DNA from: Erythrocercus mccallii
Taxonomy: Eukaryota > Chordata > Aves > Passeriformes > Dicruridae
Length of the DNA stretch: 64,000 bases
Direction of reading: 5' to 3'
Assembly: GCA_013397435.1 (NCBI GenBank)
Contig: VZRG01000296.1
Location: forward strand, 549,633 to 613,632
This document shows, piece by piece, positions 21,301 through 35,036 of this stretch (position 1 is the stretch's first letter; each line of letters opens with the position of its first letter). The position numbers and the translations under genes are program-made. Below the pieces are notes generated by a model, which did no database searches, was not told where the DNA came from, and was given only the letters and a program-made list of their open reading frames with translations.

Positions 21301-22668
21301 CCACCAAAAATTGATACTTTCTCATATCTGAGGATGGGTTAGGAAGATTGACCTTCCTTAGGAAGGGACCACTTTTCAGCAACGTGGACACACACAGGGA
21401 CAAGGGAGGGACACCTGCAGTGTATTAAAAGCAAAAATCCTTTTGGCATCATAACAACCCCATACAGCAGTCCAAGCTGGGAACTGGCTGGCTGAGAAGC
21501 AGCCTTGCAGCAAAAAGGGAGGTGTATCCAAAATCAGATGTTTGTTCTTCTGATGGACAATGGGTTGAATTTGTGTGAGCAGTGTTCCTGTGTTGTGAGG
21601 ACATCTACCCCATAGACTGGGCTGGTTTTAATCTGTCTTCAGCTGCCTAAACTGAGGGTAAAGAGAAAACAACCAGACTCTTCTCAGAGGTGTGCAATAG
21701 AACAATGGACACAACTTGGAGCAAGGAAAACTTCAGACATGCAAGAAAAACAGTTATTCCCAATGAGACTAGATAAGCACTGACAGTTTGCCTGGAGAGG
21801 CTGTGGCTTTTTCATTTCTTGGAGATACAAACCTTTGACTGTACATGGCCCTGGACAGCTTGTCCTGGCTTTGAAGTTGCCTCTGCTTTGAGCACAGGTT
21901 GCTGTCACAGGTTACCCTGGCACTTTGAGCAGGAGTCACACCAAATGGCCTTGAGAGGTCCAGTCCAGGCTTGATTACACTTCAATAACTATTATTTTTT
22001 TGGATTAGGCACAGTGTCTTGTACACAGGCCTGAACTAGTTTTAGATGATTCAGTTTGGGAACAGATGGTTTCTCTGCAATAACTAAGCTTGGTTCCATT
22101 TGGGCAACTGGATTAGTGCTCAGTACCAGACTTGATATCGTATTCAGGCCAGCTGCTTCACATCCATGCATGGTGATACAGCACGCAGGGAGTACAGACA
22201 TACCCAGTCACCTTCCATGCCACTCTCCAGGTACAAACATCCTTAACCAGAACTATCAATGACAGGGAACCATCACTATGTGGTTGAACAATGTCAGACA
22301 ATATACTACAGTACCAAAAAACCCATTTCCTATCTTATTTCTTTCAAATTTACACATCTTCTGGTGTAATGGCTTTTTCCCAGCACATGCCTTCTATAGA
22401 TCTATATGATTAAGAGAGTAAATAAGGCTGAGCTAGAAGGGCTTATTAATAAACAAGTAGCTTATTTTGACAATGACTGTTCCATCCAGACAGCAAGAAT
22501 TTACACTGAGTTTTTTACCCTTCACTACTATTCTTACACTCCAAGTATTTTTCAACAAGGAGGTTTTCAATTTAGGGGAATGAGCACTCACCTAATGTAT
22601 CTCCTTGATACTAATAATCCTAATTTTTGAGTTGGTCGTGTTTGTAGCATACCTTTCAACATTATTAT
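18346..22668. other. Gene-free DNA, no recognised feature
   Basis: About 4.3 kb of AT-rich unique sequence. Frames are below 95 codons and show no domain. I recognised no repeat family, RNA gene or CpG cluster. Confidence 0.5.
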
Positions 22669-22793
22669 GCTATATCTATATCTCTATATCTATATCTATA
22701 TCATCTATATCATCTATATCATCTATATCATCTATATCATCTATATAATATATATCTATATATCTATATATCTATATCTATCTATCTATCTAT
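22669..22793. repeat. Compound TATATC / TATATCATC / TATC microsatellite
   Basis: About 125 bases built from TATATC units, then several copies of a 9-base TATATCATC unit, then TATATATC and CTAT tetramers. It is a layered simple repeat likely to vary in length. Confidence 0.9.
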
Positions 22794-22984
22794 AAACAAC
22801 GAAATATTTTTAGTCAGTTTTATCTTTGTAACTTTTCAAGAGGATTAAATCAGTTTGAAAAAGAAAACCTTGTTGAATTTAGTAAGCTTATTAATGATAG
22901 TGAGGGTTAGATTTTTGCAAAGAAAAATTATGTTTACTGTATTTAAAAAGGTTTTACTGTATGAAGAATAATATGATATATATA

Positions 22985-23215
22985 ACTAGAAGTAACGGGA
23001 GGAAATTAAGAATAATTTAAACTTCCTGAAAATGAGTTCTATTAGACTATAGAATAAGTTCCCAGGGGAAACTGTAGAAGGCTCATTATAGGGCTTATTT
23101 AAAGCTGGATTAGGTGAAATGCCTGAAGGGAGCAAGCTTGGGCTGTTTCCTGTAAGGTTGAAGGAGATCACCTCAGAGGTATTTTTTCCATTTGAAATAC
23201 TTTATTCTGTGATGT
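22985..23215 (+). mobile_element. Old CR1/L3-like LINE 3' fragment
   Basis: A diverged sense-strand CR1-type segment. Its order matches the old CR1 3' region: ACTAGAAGTAACGGGAGGAAATT, the aligned stretch ending CTATTAGACTATAGAATAAG, a CCCAGGGGAAACTGTAGAAG block and TTTAAAGCTGGATTAGGTG. High divergence suggests an older subfamily than the other copies here. It was identified by eye, so the subfamily is uncertain. Confidence 0.6.
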
Positions 23216-24744
23216 GGTCTTGGTAAGTCTTGTACATTCATATGTGGGAATGTTCTGTAGGTTCTCCTCTTTCTACAATACTTCTGTGTGATTTTAAAAA
23301 TTAAGGAGTTGTAGAAGTTCACAAGTCTTTTTACTGATACATATCACACTGACTGTGAGTAAAAACAGGGGTTTTTTTTTAAATAAAACATCAGGAATAA
23401 CATGACAAAGGTAAAAGTGTGTGGATGCTTCCTTAATTTTTCTTCTAGAGTTAGAAATTTGCTGTTAAAGTGGTTGTCTTTATAACCTTGACTCTGCATA
23501 TCCATGAGTGGTCTGAAAGTTGTGATCGTGATGCTTTGTCCTGTCCTCAGGGATACAGCCCCTGGTGAGCCCAGTGTGTGTTTTGTGTCCTGGGGGTGAC
23601 CTCAGGTCATTGCCAGGGCTGAGCCACAGTTCCCATGGCTACATGAGGGAGGTTTCTGTGAAGCTGCTCTGTAAAAGCCCAGATATATTCGTTTTATCAC
23701 TCTCTGTGTCAGTGATTGTATAGCTATTCCGTATCGAGTGGAATAGCCCCAAAGTGAAAGGATGTGAAAGAATGGCTGCATAGGCATGACTGGGTGGCTG
23801 TCTGGTTTTCTCACCTGCTGTGCTGTCAAGAACAGGACTCTACAGTTTCAAAGACATTCTCTGTCCATTTTCCATGTGTATACATGGAAACTCTGCAACA
23901 TTTTTTTTAATTCCTAATGTAGTCGTCATTATAAACTCATAAGTCATATATGATCTGAACTTTGCTTATTTGTATTTTTACTTACACAAAAGGAGATAGT
24001 TTCTTCTACAGTGGCTTTAGAAAAGATTTTGTACTAAACAAAAGAATTTTCTGGTCTTTGTAGTACTCTATTTGATTTTTTGGCAAGTACTCAATCAGAG
24101 TGGAAACTTTCAAAATAACTAAAGAACCGGTGGCCTATAAATCTACAATTCTACAGTGTGAATATGTAGTATTTGCTCCAACAGTTATTATTTGATAGCT
24201 GATGCCGAAGGGAGTGTAGACATTCATTTAATTTTGGATCATTAGATCCAAAGCTGTCGTGGTGGTTATGGCACACTGTTATTTTTGTCTCTGTCAAAAC
24301 CAATGAACAATTGTACTGATGATTGGCTTAGCTGACCAGAGATGTTCTGGTCAAAACAGAAGATTGATGATGAAGAGCTGGACCATGCGCAGAATGTTGC
24401 AAGAGGAAATTAAATTTTAGTTTGAAATATATTTAGTTGGAATTTGCATTAATGTTACCATATAATTGCAATACTTTCATAAAGAAAGACACCTGTAGTT
24501 TATAGTACATCTAAAAAATTCATATATTATTTCTTATTCTTTACTTAGAATGATTTTCTTTGGCCAATAGTTATGTAAGTTCAGTTCCTGTAATACAACA
24601 AATATCTTTATCACCAGACACTATATGGTCATCTACTGCAATCATCATGCACTGCACGTGCACAAACAAGTTTCCTTAAAACTGTGATTAAATCTCACCA
24701 CTTCCAGTGATACTGCTAGATGAACTTTCTGATTATACTAGGTT
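23216..24744. other. Gene-free DNA, no recognised feature
   Basis: Unique, mostly AT-rich sequence between an old CR1 and an LTR. No convincing frame, RNA gene or repeat was seen. Confidence 0.5.
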
Positions 24745-25796
24745 TGCCTAGCAAAGTTTTGGCAGTGGGTGGACTACAACAATGGCTTCTGTGAGAAGCT
24801 TCTAGAAATTCCTCCATGTCCAGCAGAGCCAATGTCAGCCAGCTCCAAAAAGGACTCACTGCTGGCCAAGGCTGGGCAGTCAGGGATTGTGGCAGCATCT
24901 CTGACAGAGGTCAGGGGGAAAAAGTTATTTCACAAGAGCCAGGAGAGAGGAGTGAGAAAATGTGTGAGAAACAACCCTGCGGACCCCAGGGTCAGTGTAG
25001 AAGGAGGGGCAGGAGATGCTCCAGGCTCTGGAGCTGAGATTCCCTTGCAGCCCTGGTGCAGCCCCTGGTGCAGCCCCTGGTGCAGCCCCTGGTGCAGCCT
25101 CAGTGCAGCCCCTGCAGGCCATGAAGGCCCATGGGGGAACAGAGATCTAGCTGCAGCCACTGGAGGATCCCACAACAAAGCAGGGGGATGCCCAAAGGAG
25201 GCTGTGACCCTGTGCTGGAGCAGGCTCCTGGCAGGACTTGTGACTCTGTGGAGAACCCAGGCTGGACCCAGCCTGTCCCTAAAGGGCTGCATCCTGCGGG
25301 AGGCACACTGAGGGAGGCACACTGTTCCCGTGCTGGAACAGTTTGTGCAGAGCTGTAGTCCATGGGAAGGACTCATGTTGGAGAAGTCCCCAGAGGACTG
25401 TATCCTGTGGGAGAGACCCCCACTGGAGCAAGGGAAGCCTGTGAAGAGTCCTCCCCCTGAGGAGAAGGAGCAGCAGAGACGAGTGATGAACTGACCACAG
25501 CCCCCATTCCCCATCCTCCTATGAAAGAAGTTGAAGGTGGAGTAGAGGGAAGGTATTTGAAAGCTTAGTTTCATTTCTCATTATCCTCTTCTGATTTGGT
25601 TTGTAATAAATTCAATGAATTTCCCCAAGTCAAGTCTGTTTTGCCCATGATGGTCACTGCTGAGGGATCTCTCCCTGCTCCTCTCTCAGCCCATGAATCT
25701 GTCATTATAATTTGTCTCCCCTGCCCTGCTGAGGAGGGCAGTGACAAGAGGGGCTTTGGTGGGAACATGGGACCCAGCCAGAGTCAACCCACCACA
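24745..25796 (+). mobile_element. Solo LTR of an endogenous retrovirus (songbird type)
   Basis: About 1.05 kb matching an LTR type I recognise as abundant in songbird genomes. A block with AACTGACCACAGCCCCCATT lies near 25,488, an AATAAA signal at 25,605-25,610, and a U5 that ends GTCAACCCACCACA at 25,796. The U5 phrase CTCAGCCCATGAATC is related to the one in the 42.2-kb LTR, which fixes the + orientation. The left edge is approximate (a TG at 24,745), and no matching target-site duplication was found at these edges. No gag, pol or env sequence adjoins it, so it is a solo LTR. Open frames inside it (up to 214 codons on the minus strand) are treated as incidental. The family name is uncertain; ERVL- or ERVK-type are both possible. 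Confidence 0.8.
25051..25098 (+). repeat. Four tandem copies of a 12-base unit inside the LTR
   Basis: CCCTGGTGCAGC is repeated four times without change, followed by a degenerate fifth copy. The unit resembles single phrases elsewhere in this LTR type, so it is probably a local expansion after or during insertion. Confidence 0.9.
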
Positions 25797-28700
25797 TTGA
25801 GCTTTATTTGAACAACTCTATTCTTCTTATAATTACTCTTTTATTTTAATTTTTCTTTTAGCTCAGAGGTTGTCCCATTCCTTATATCAAAATCTCCTAT
25901 GAAATTTTTGGTTTCTGACAGAAGATACTTGCAGAGTTTTTCAGTTTAAATTGCTCACTACCCTTTTAAACATTTCTCCACATTTTTTCTACCTGCTTGG
26001 GCCGCTTTGGGTTTGTGTGTTTTAAAACTGCGTGATCATAACGAGACACTGGCAAAAATGGGATATTAATCTATGCAAAATTACAAACCTGGGAGGTACA
26101 GATAAATAGTGTTGTATACTCACTGTGTTAGGGATATTGTTTCTACAACACGTTTTTGCCCACTATTTAATGATACCAACCAAATTTGAAGCAATGGCTT
26201 GAATGAGTGGGAAAGAGATTAAAATATTGACCAGGCGGCGAAATGTTTCGATTTCATTAAGATCAAAGTCTCCACCAGGTGGAGACTTTGCTTTACCTTT
26301 TCCTAAACCAAAGCTGTAAAAGAAGATATCAGCCTAAGAAGCCATTTGCACAAAAATAAAATAATCCCATTTATTTTCCAGGTCTTCCTGTAGATAATTC
26401 TTGCAATGAAAAGTTTCTCAAGCTGATCTGAGGAGGCTAAGCCTTCATTCTTTGAAAAAAAAGACAGCATAGAGTATAAGATTTAGCAATGTATTGCTGA
26501 ATTGTTTCATGAAATAATGGAATTTGCTAAAGTTAAATATGTTCTATCTACTTGATTCTTCTTTTTAAGTGGCAGGGAATTGACCAATCTCGAATTATTG
26601 TCATTAAAAATGACCTAGTTATAAAAACTCTTTGGCCTTTAGAATTTGTAGCAGGTTTAAATAACATTTATCTTTGTGCAGCATAGTTAATAGCAAAGAC
26701 ATAATTGCATGCTTTTCTGTAAGTGGAAGTCCCTAAATGCAAATAATAATAGACAGTGTCATCTATAACAATCTGCAAATTTATGGAGGAAATTGGTTTT
26801 CCAGGCTAGCTATTTATTAATATGGAAGAGAGTAATATTAAATTGGAGCTCCACCATATTTCTTTACATTTTTATACAATGAAGAAGCTTCAGAAAGAGA
26901 TGAGGACCCATTGCCCTGTAACTAATCTGTCTGCAGAGAGTTTCAGTAATGGGGCAGGAGCATAAAGCAGTTTTTCTTTTCTGATCAGCAATAATATTTT
27001 CCAGCTACAAACTAGTTGGAAAAGGGAGATATGTGAGTAAATCTGAGGGCTGAGTTGCAAGTGAGTAAAGGAAATAAAAGGCTGATACCATGAACCAGAA
27101 GATTTTGAGGATGAGTTGATCTTGGATAGGTAAAAAAATCCATATAGATCTGGTTTAAAGGGGTGCATGTGACAGTATTGAGTGACATAGAAATGAAAGC
27201 TGCAGTCAGGTGAGGAATGAGGCTTGTGGCAGGTAGAGGGGTCTCAGGGGTTCCAGTACTGTTCTGCTACTCTACACTTTAGTGTGCTTAGTTTATTCCC
27301 TGGTTTTCATCCTGAAGACCTTTGGGCAAAAGAAGGGATGCCAACCCTGTTGCTGCTTTTGGCATATTCCATCAGGAGATATATCTGAAAAATGCTTATT
27401 TGAAAAAAAGAACAAATGGAATTAAAGCCTAAGACAGGGCTGGTGGCATCTGCTCTGGACCTGGAGGTAAACACAATAGTCGTCTGTTGCAGTGAGAGAG
27501 AGTTGTAGAATGGAAAGAGATACTCTTGTAGAAAAATGGTCATTGTTTAAAAAAAAAGGAAAATGAGATACAAATAAATAAGTACTAGAGAAACAGAAGT
27601 TTAAAGATCCGAAAAGTTTTAAAGATCACAAAGGACTTCTAGGATCAAGTAGTGTATGGGAGTTGGACAGTTGAGGAATTTTCTACAGATTTTGATTTGC
27701 TCTAGATTTGATATGGAACCTGAAGGTACTTATAAAGCTGTGCGGGTACCCAGTGAATTCTGCTGGGGATACTGTTGCATCTAATGTGTTTCTAGGCCAC
27801 ACTTATCCCTTGTGTGCTGTGGAAAATACTCAGGGTGCCTTAGGCAGGCTGGTCTGGATGGGCTTTCGGTTTTCAGTTCAGAATTATTTTTTTCCCCTAT
27901 TATCCACATTTATCTTCTGGGTTTTTTTCTTGAGATAGAGAAAAAATTCTGGAAAGGTGTTTCATCTTAATTTGAAGTCATTGCATTAATTCATTCATCA
28001 TGGCTAATTGACTATTTGTCATTAGAAATATGGATTTATTATGAATTTGCCTTTTTTATCTTCCAGACATTGGTGGTGTTTGGTGCTCCTCAGTTTGTCT
28101 TTCTAGGGAGTTCATGATGAATGATTAGAAAAATGATTCACAAAGACTAGAAAGAAGAGCCCCATAATTAACACTAAAACTGTGCTTTAGTGCTTTAGTT
28201 TGTAGATGAGGGATGTGTGGCACTCAGAGGGCAGATTGTCCTGGAATGGGCCATTTGTTCCACATGGACGCATAGTTCCATGTGGTTAGGAGGAGAATCT
28301 AGCACTCAAAATAAGATCTGGAAACTGCCTGATGTCCCTCATTTGTGAAAGGCAGCTCATTGGATTCCACTGTTAGTGTGTAAGTGGGGGAAAGCTTGTG
28401 CTCACATCTGTATGGTTCATCCTCATTAGATCTTCTATGGTGGTGCAATCCACAGGTCTTCAAGGTGAGATTTTGATTATATTACTGAGATTTGATTTAT
28501 AAAAGAGAACTGTTACATAATCTGCAGGTTTAAATGTGTCCCTTCACATTTTCCTTTCTTTTTGAATTTATACTATTTTCTTCTATGTGTTTCAGAGCAA
28601 AAGACTTTCAGCAGGTTCTTTAAAGGGCAGTGAGGTTGGTAGAGCTTATTTCGTGATTAGCCATTATGCATAAGCCAAAGAATAGCATTAATTGCAGCAA

Positions 28701-31700
28701 AATATTAAACCCCTTATTGAGTTTTTTTTTTTTAATACAACTTTGTGATTTGTTGAAATAAATCAGAATAACATAGACTGTAATGGACATTATTTGCATT
28801 TGATCAATTCATGTGCTGGCCTAAGCTGCTGAACTATTCAGTCTGAAGGTTTTCACTATTGTTCTTGTTCCTGTAGATATCACAGAGGAGCAGATTAAGA
28901 GCATTATAACTTCAACATAAAACTCAGAAGCAATATAATAGGAAAAGATAGTCTACATACAACAAAAGGAAAATTTGCACGGGCTTGCTTTTATCCAAAC
29001 ATTTGACCTCCAGCTTAGATGGCTTAAAAAGGAGGAAGAAAAACTTATACCCGTTTGTCCTGGTGCAGTAATCTAAAAGTTAACACATTGGGAAATATTT
29101 CTCCTTAACTCTGAACTGGATGTGCAATTTTTTTTTTTCTAATTAAAATCTTCATTTCTCTTTCCAACCCCATGATGGCCAGCCTACCGTCCTGTTGGAA
29201 AATAATAATGTTCTGCATTTATTCAGCATTTCTCATCGAAATATCTAGAAATCTACTTTTCTTATATATAAAGTTGTTTCATTGTTCGGATCTTCCACTG
29301 TCTCTTTCTGTAAGCAGCACTGAGTTTGAACTGTCTTCAGAGCACTTGACAGCTCTGTCTCTGGTTGTATCTTGGATCCTGTGTTCTGTCAAGTCCCCTT
29401 GACCTGGCTTTTTAAACCTCCCTGAGGTTCAAACACTCGTTTTGCTGGTAACATCCTCACAGTAGTTTATGATTTTATCACGCCGTCCTTCAGGAGAAGA
29501 ACATTTAGAATTTCATTTTTTGACATATATACTAGAGTTGAGTCCATAGCAATATAAAGTATACTAAAGAAATGCTTAAATCTGAATCCCTCTAAAAGTC
29601 TCAAAGCATAGACATATGCTACTTCAAGTTGTTAGAATTTAGCTTCCTCTGGTTGTGATGAATTGCCCAGTGCTGAATACAGAATTGATGGTTGTGGAAA
29701 TCACTTTTGGCTGTGCAGATCTTGCTGCTGGAAGGTTAGAGGCACCTAAGGAGAAAGGGGGATTGAAGGCATCACTTTTTGTACATTTATTGTCTTCAGT
29801 ATTGTTAATTTAAAGAAAGGTTCAGTTCCAAGAGGATGGCTCACAATTTTATGTGAATTCTTATATTCAGAAAAGGGTACTCTTTGATTCAAAAAGGATT
29901 GTATTAAGTAAAGAAAGTTCTGCAGGAGTCCAGCAAAAAGTACGCAGGTAGCAACTTTCTAGTCATCCTCCCCACCCACAAAATTGGATCTGCAGGGATT
30001 TGAATGTGCTCACCTCATTTCAATCTCTGTTTATTTGAATCTATTATGTATTTTATATTTCTTATTCTGACAAAACAATCAAACAGAATGGGAATGACAT
30101 ATTTAAGACTGGTTATAGTAGGTGGTGTAAAAGAAATGAGTTGGTCTGGCTACTAAATCATTTTAATAAAGAACAGCACTGCTTATTTTTATTTTATGGT
30201 CTCCTGAACAATAACAACAGTAGCTTCTCCATTTTTTTCTTTTTTAGTGAAAGCAAATGTTCTGGAGAACAAGATGGGAAAAAAACATCAGAAGTATTGA
30301 AATAATTATGCTAATAGTCAAAACAATGATTTACATGTCACTGCTATATAAAAATGCTTCCTTTTTCTGTTTTTTTTTGTTGTTTTTTTTGTTTTGTTTT
30401 TTTTTTTTTAAGATAAAAAACATCTATCAAGTAAACAGGAAAGGAAAACTGTCTTTTTCTGAGTGGTTTCATTTCCAGTGTTTCTTCAGCTTCCCCTCAA
30501 GGGTCAGACTCAATAAACAGCTGTGCACTATGTGTGAATAAAATCAACGTTGCAGAACCGCATAGCACACCAACAGAAAAAGGTTTTAATTCTTTTCTTT
30601 TTGAGTGTAACTGGGACACTTATGAGTTTAACTTTTCTCATTCCAGTATTTACTCTTGGTGCTTGCACCAAGGAAGAATTCAAAACAAGAAACAGCTGGA
30701 GCCTTTTCTTTACACTTCACCTGCTATTCACATCAATAACCCTCCAAAACACAAATATGCTGGCAAGTCACACACAATTTTCACTGCACCCACTTTCGTG
30801 TGGAGAACAAAAGTAGCTTCATCATCTCACTCAGGATAATAAGCATTAGAAATCTGCATGACACCATTTTCTGGGACAACTCTTATTTCCTGTGTTACGG
30901 GACAAAACCTGACTCACACATAAATGATATTCTGATTTACATTTTTTTAAAAAAATACATGCATATTCTTCATTTGTGTGCATTTTTTTTTTCTTTTCTT
31001 CTTGGGTCACAAAGAACAAGATATATCTGTTAATAGGCAGGAGATACAAACAACATCATTTATATATGTAGAGGGTATATTGTTTATGAACCTCTTCTTC
31101 CTCAATGGTTGTAAAACAGCTGGAGAGAGGTGCTGGGCTGACATGGTCTGCAGTGAAGAGTCATGGAGGAGAGCTTGGGTCTGTGGCAAGTTTTGCTAGC
31201 AGATGTAATAAAAGTGTTGGCTGTATAACAGTCTGTATGGGCTCCAACATTTCTTTCCAGGTAGTTGCCTGAGGAGGCCTTGCTGATGGGGGCAAGGACA
31301 CAGAGGTGGATGGGCAATGGAGTGTTACAAATCCTCACAGATTTACTCTGGAACACTTCAGAGTTTTAGAGGAGATTGCATATTTTATTCTATGCCGGGG
31401 TAGCCTGCAAACATGGACTGAATGAGTCTTCCTGGGTTACCAAATTGATCTGCCAGCTCTTCTAAGTCATCCAGAGAAATGGGAACAGTTTTGCACTGAT
31501 CTTGCTGATGTACTCACAATGGCACAAGAAAAGTTTTCACTTCTTCCTGCTCCTGTAGGATCTAATGTTTCAAGCATTAAAGCGTAAAAGCAAGACTGTT
31601 TTTAAAGTCCTTGGAAGCTTTTCAGGGTTTTCTGCAAATACAACAATTTTCTTTATACACCAGTCCAAGTAGTCCACACAGAATAAGGTTTTCTCGATTG

Positions 31701-32299
31701 CCTGTCTGAGAAATGAAAACTGGGGTAATGGTGGTTTCATTTTTTCATGGTCAAGATTTGTAAGCAGAACATATTCATGCTTTCATACATGTAATGACGT
31801 GTGGTATAATATTACTTGTCATACACAAGTGAGTCATTCTGACATAAGATAGTTTTAAAAATTTAGCTGCAAGACAGTGTTCTGACTTCCACTAGAGATC
31901 TTGATTTGGGTGTGGTGGAGGGTAGAAAGGGAACAGAACCACAGCATAGCCATTCAGGTGTTGATTAAGATTGGCCATTGCAGTAAAGTCATGTGATTCA
32001 TGTAGGAAAATACTTGTTGCCTGTCCATGTCAAAAAACTCTCATCATTTGTAATCTCAGGAATGCTGGTATTTCTCTTAAGGTGGCATACTTTGAGAAAT
32101 ACAGAAAAACTTAATTGACATCTGAGGAAACCACAGGCTGATTCCTTTTCACAATAAAAAAAAATAAATAACCAGACACAGATAAATTAATAGGCAAATA
32201 AGGATTTTATTAATAGCCATAATGGTCCAGTCAGTTCAAGTGTCATCTTTCTTACAGCACTATGTTTCTATATTCACTTATATAGCTTGATATATAAGG
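25797..32299. other. Gene-free DNA with only low-complexity tracts
   Basis: About 6.5 kb of AT-rich sequence. A T-rich tract lies at 30,369-30,411. A possible reverse-strand poly(A) signal is present near 32,190-32,200, but no LTR structure is clear around it. No gene or RNA was recognised. Frames stay near 100 codons or below and lack domains. Confidence 0.5.
30369..30411. repeat. T-rich low-complexity tract
   Basis: Runs of T broken by single G residues. It could be the relic of a reverse-oriented poly(A) tail, but no retroposed body was recognised next to it. Confidence 0.8.
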
Positions 32300-32352
32300 A
32301 AATGGGAAATGGGCTTGAAATGGGAAATGGGCTTGAAATGGGAAATGGGCTA
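32300..32352 (+). repeat. 18-base tandem repeat, about three copies
   Basis: The unit AAATGGGAAATGGGCTTG is repeated almost perfectly about three times. The unit itself contains a shorter internal AAATGGG duplication. Confidence 0.9.
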
Positions 32353-34035
32353 AACCAGCTATGATGACTCTCACCTCCCTGAAACAGGCTCATTCAAAAG
32401 TTACCTGTATGTTATCTTATGTGTAAGCCTCAGCCAGTGGAGACAAATAAACACACCTAGGGAAGTCGTTCATCTCATAGAATAGGTGTCCTGAGAGGTG
32501 CTTTAACCTTGCTTCTGTGTGTGAACCACAGAGGTAGAGAGACAGAAAACCTCCTTAGATGCCTAAAGTTAGGGTGGTTGTATCCTGTCTCTAGCATACA
32601 GCCCTGAGTTGGGCAGGACAATCAGTCAGTTGCTGCCCTTTTCCACAGGGCTCCACAGTCAGAGTGCAGGCTATGGGGGCTCTCTCAGAAGCAGCTCTAC
32701 ATTAAGAGCCTAAGATGACTAACTCAGGTATTCTGAACCATAACACTAAATCTTGGCATGTCATTTTTAGGTGTTAGCTTGCTTTAAGTTGTTTGAGTCT
32801 GACCTCCAGCCTCTATAGTGAGAAAACAATATCCAATTTTGTTCATTTATCTATTTAATCCAAACTGGAAATTAATTTCCTTGTGGCTTGAGCCTTGAAG
32901 GAGGCAGCAATCTTAGTGTGAATTGTCAGTGGATCACGATAAAGTAGCAGGACTCTCACTGGCAGATCTGTCTGTGCACTAACAGAGTATGCTCAGGGAC
33001 AACTTCTTCTGCACATTTGACGGTTTGACAGACATGATTTTTTTTTCCTGATCCTTAGAAGAAACAAAAAGATTTTTTAGACTTCCTAAAGATGCTGATT
33101 CCCAAAGCTCTGTGAGTTTTTATTAAAGCATTCCAGTGTCACAGCATCCAGACTCATGCTGTCCTAGTTGATAGTCAAGGGGGATGTTTGCAGGACTGAC
33201 TGCACACTGACCTCGGGTTTCCAGCAGCAGCAAAAATGCCTCAGGGAAACTCAAGAGATTTATCATAATTCTGTTTGTTTATGGGAACTTTCAGGTACAA
33301 CAGAGACTGACAAGTACTGTACCACACAGCTTAAACAGTAAAGACCTTAGCAATAACAATACAGACAGACAGGTAGTCCAGTATTTACATCATATACAAA
33401 ATTTTTCTCTGCTCGATGATGTTAAGAATTCCCAAGAGCTGTTTTCCTTGATATGCTGTTGTTGCTGGGCCTACAGTTCAACACACTGTACTGGGTATAA
33501 ATTCACAGGGCTTTTTTTTCTCCCTTTTATTCCTTAAGACCAGTCAAACTTTGCATAAAGTTAAATGTTTTAAGAAGGATTTGGCTTCATAGATCCGTGT
33601 GATTTTTCAGAGGCACCACCCTGACCTTGTGATACAGAGGTAGAATAAGATCATGAAAAGTTGCTGGCTGCAGTTTGGCTTTTCTGTTTAGGTTGGAAAA
33701 GGGAAGGGTACAGCCCTCACTGGTGAACTGAAGAGCTCATTATCTGTAAGGAAGGTTCCAATTAGAGAATCTCATTTTTTTCCTTTGATGTAAAGACCTC
33801 ACTTAGGTATCTACATTGCCCATTGCTGCAAAATCTGAATAAGTCACAGAAATATATTTTTCTCCTAAACTTGCCATGTAAAAGAAAGAGACATGTTTGT
33901 ATCCTTGCTGCTCAGATAGTGCTCTGACACTAATGTCCCAGTCCATAGACCTTTGTGCAAACTTTGAATTTTAGGAGATTGAAATGAAACACTGAATTCC
34001 AAGTACAGAGTAATTAAAATTTTTGATACTCCAGG
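32353..34035. other. Gene-free DNA, no recognised feature
   Basis: Unique sequence of mixed composition. Nothing could be assigned to a gene or repeat family. Confidence 0.45.
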
Positions 34036-34213
34036 CCCTGCTACAGGGTGCCCAGAGAAGTGTTGGAATCACCATCCCTGGAAGTGTTCAAAAGGCCTCT
34101 GGATGTGGCACCTAGAGACATGGTTTAGTAGTGAACACAGTGATGCTGTGTTAATGGTTGTATTCAATGATCTTGAAAGGCTTTTCCAACCTTAAAAATT
34201 CTATGATTCTAAA
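34036..34213 (+). mobile_element. CR1 LINE 3' end, sense
   Basis: A short CR1 terminus. It has the GTTGGAATCACCATCCCTGG block near 34,062, a diverged central part, CTTTTCCAACCTTAAAAATT near 34,182 and the characteristic terminal repeat ATTCTATGATTCTA. Only the last 180 bases are kept, as usual for 5'-truncated CR1. Confidence 0.9.
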
Positions 34214-34910
34214 TATACAAGTTTTTAACTTGAATGGTTGTTCATGTCTTAGGGTGGGATGAATCGCTCCCTGCGTATTCTCCACTGGCCACAAATGAAG
34301 CATCAGCTTCCAGATTAGAACAGGCACCTGCCTTGCATGGCTCTGAAGATGAATGAGATTAACTTAGATCTAAACCACCAAGCCCCTAGAAGGCACAGGC
34401 TCAGGCACCAGTCCCACCTCGGTGTTGCTGTTGGTTGTTCTGGTAGCTCTGGGCTCAGTGCACTCCCTGGGCTGTAAGCGCCTAAAGGTCTGGCAAGTAA
34501 CTGAATATGTAGATCACATACCATAAGGTTCCTGAATTCAAGATAGGAAATCATTGGAATGTTTTTCTTTCCAATAATTTCCACAAATGTTTAGGGAACT
34601 TGTTCCAAAATATTTTCCTCAGGTTTAGTTACTTTTTTTTTAGAAAAAATTGATTTATTTACTGCTTTTACAGGTTTTTTGTGGTTTTTTTTTTTATTTT
34701 TTTTTTTTTGAAACAGTTATGTCTTTACCTGCAGGTAATACCACCTTTTTTAATTCTGTGAGTTGAATAATGTTATACCTATGCAAGTTACTACTGTTCA
34801 TGAAAAATAAAATAGAACCATACATGAACTGAACACTTCAGAGTTTATTCTTTCCCAAACAAGGAAAATAGTTTAATTTACAGGGTGGATGATAGTAGTG
34901 TAGAGGACAA

Positions 34911-34932
34911 TTAAATAAATAAATAAATAAAT
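34911..34932. repeat. (AAAT)n microsatellite
   Basis: Five or more uninterrupted AAAT units. Confidence 0.85.
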
Positions 34933-35019
34933 CCCCCAAACCCAAAAACAAACAACAAAAAACCCATACCACAAACCAAACACAAAACCTGTAATTCAAA
35001 AGTCAAGATTTTCAGGATT

Positions 35020-35036
35020 TATATATATATATATAT
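35020..35036. repeat. (AT)n microsatellite
   Basis: Eight consecutive AT dinucleotides in AT-rich surroundings. Confidence 0.85.

Noticed and set aside
24769..25574. Open frames of 180 (+) and 214 (-) codons
   Set aside because: Both lie inside a recognised solo LTR and contain its tandem repeat; LTRs of this kind do not encode proteins.
30534..30839. 101-codon + strand frame
   Set aside because: No recognised domain, no promoter or splice context, and an overlapping frame of similar length exists.
32160..32352. Possible LTR or retroposon around a minus-strand AATAAA and an 18-base repeat
   Set aside because: No terminal inverted TG/CA ends, no known family block and no flanking duplication could be found.
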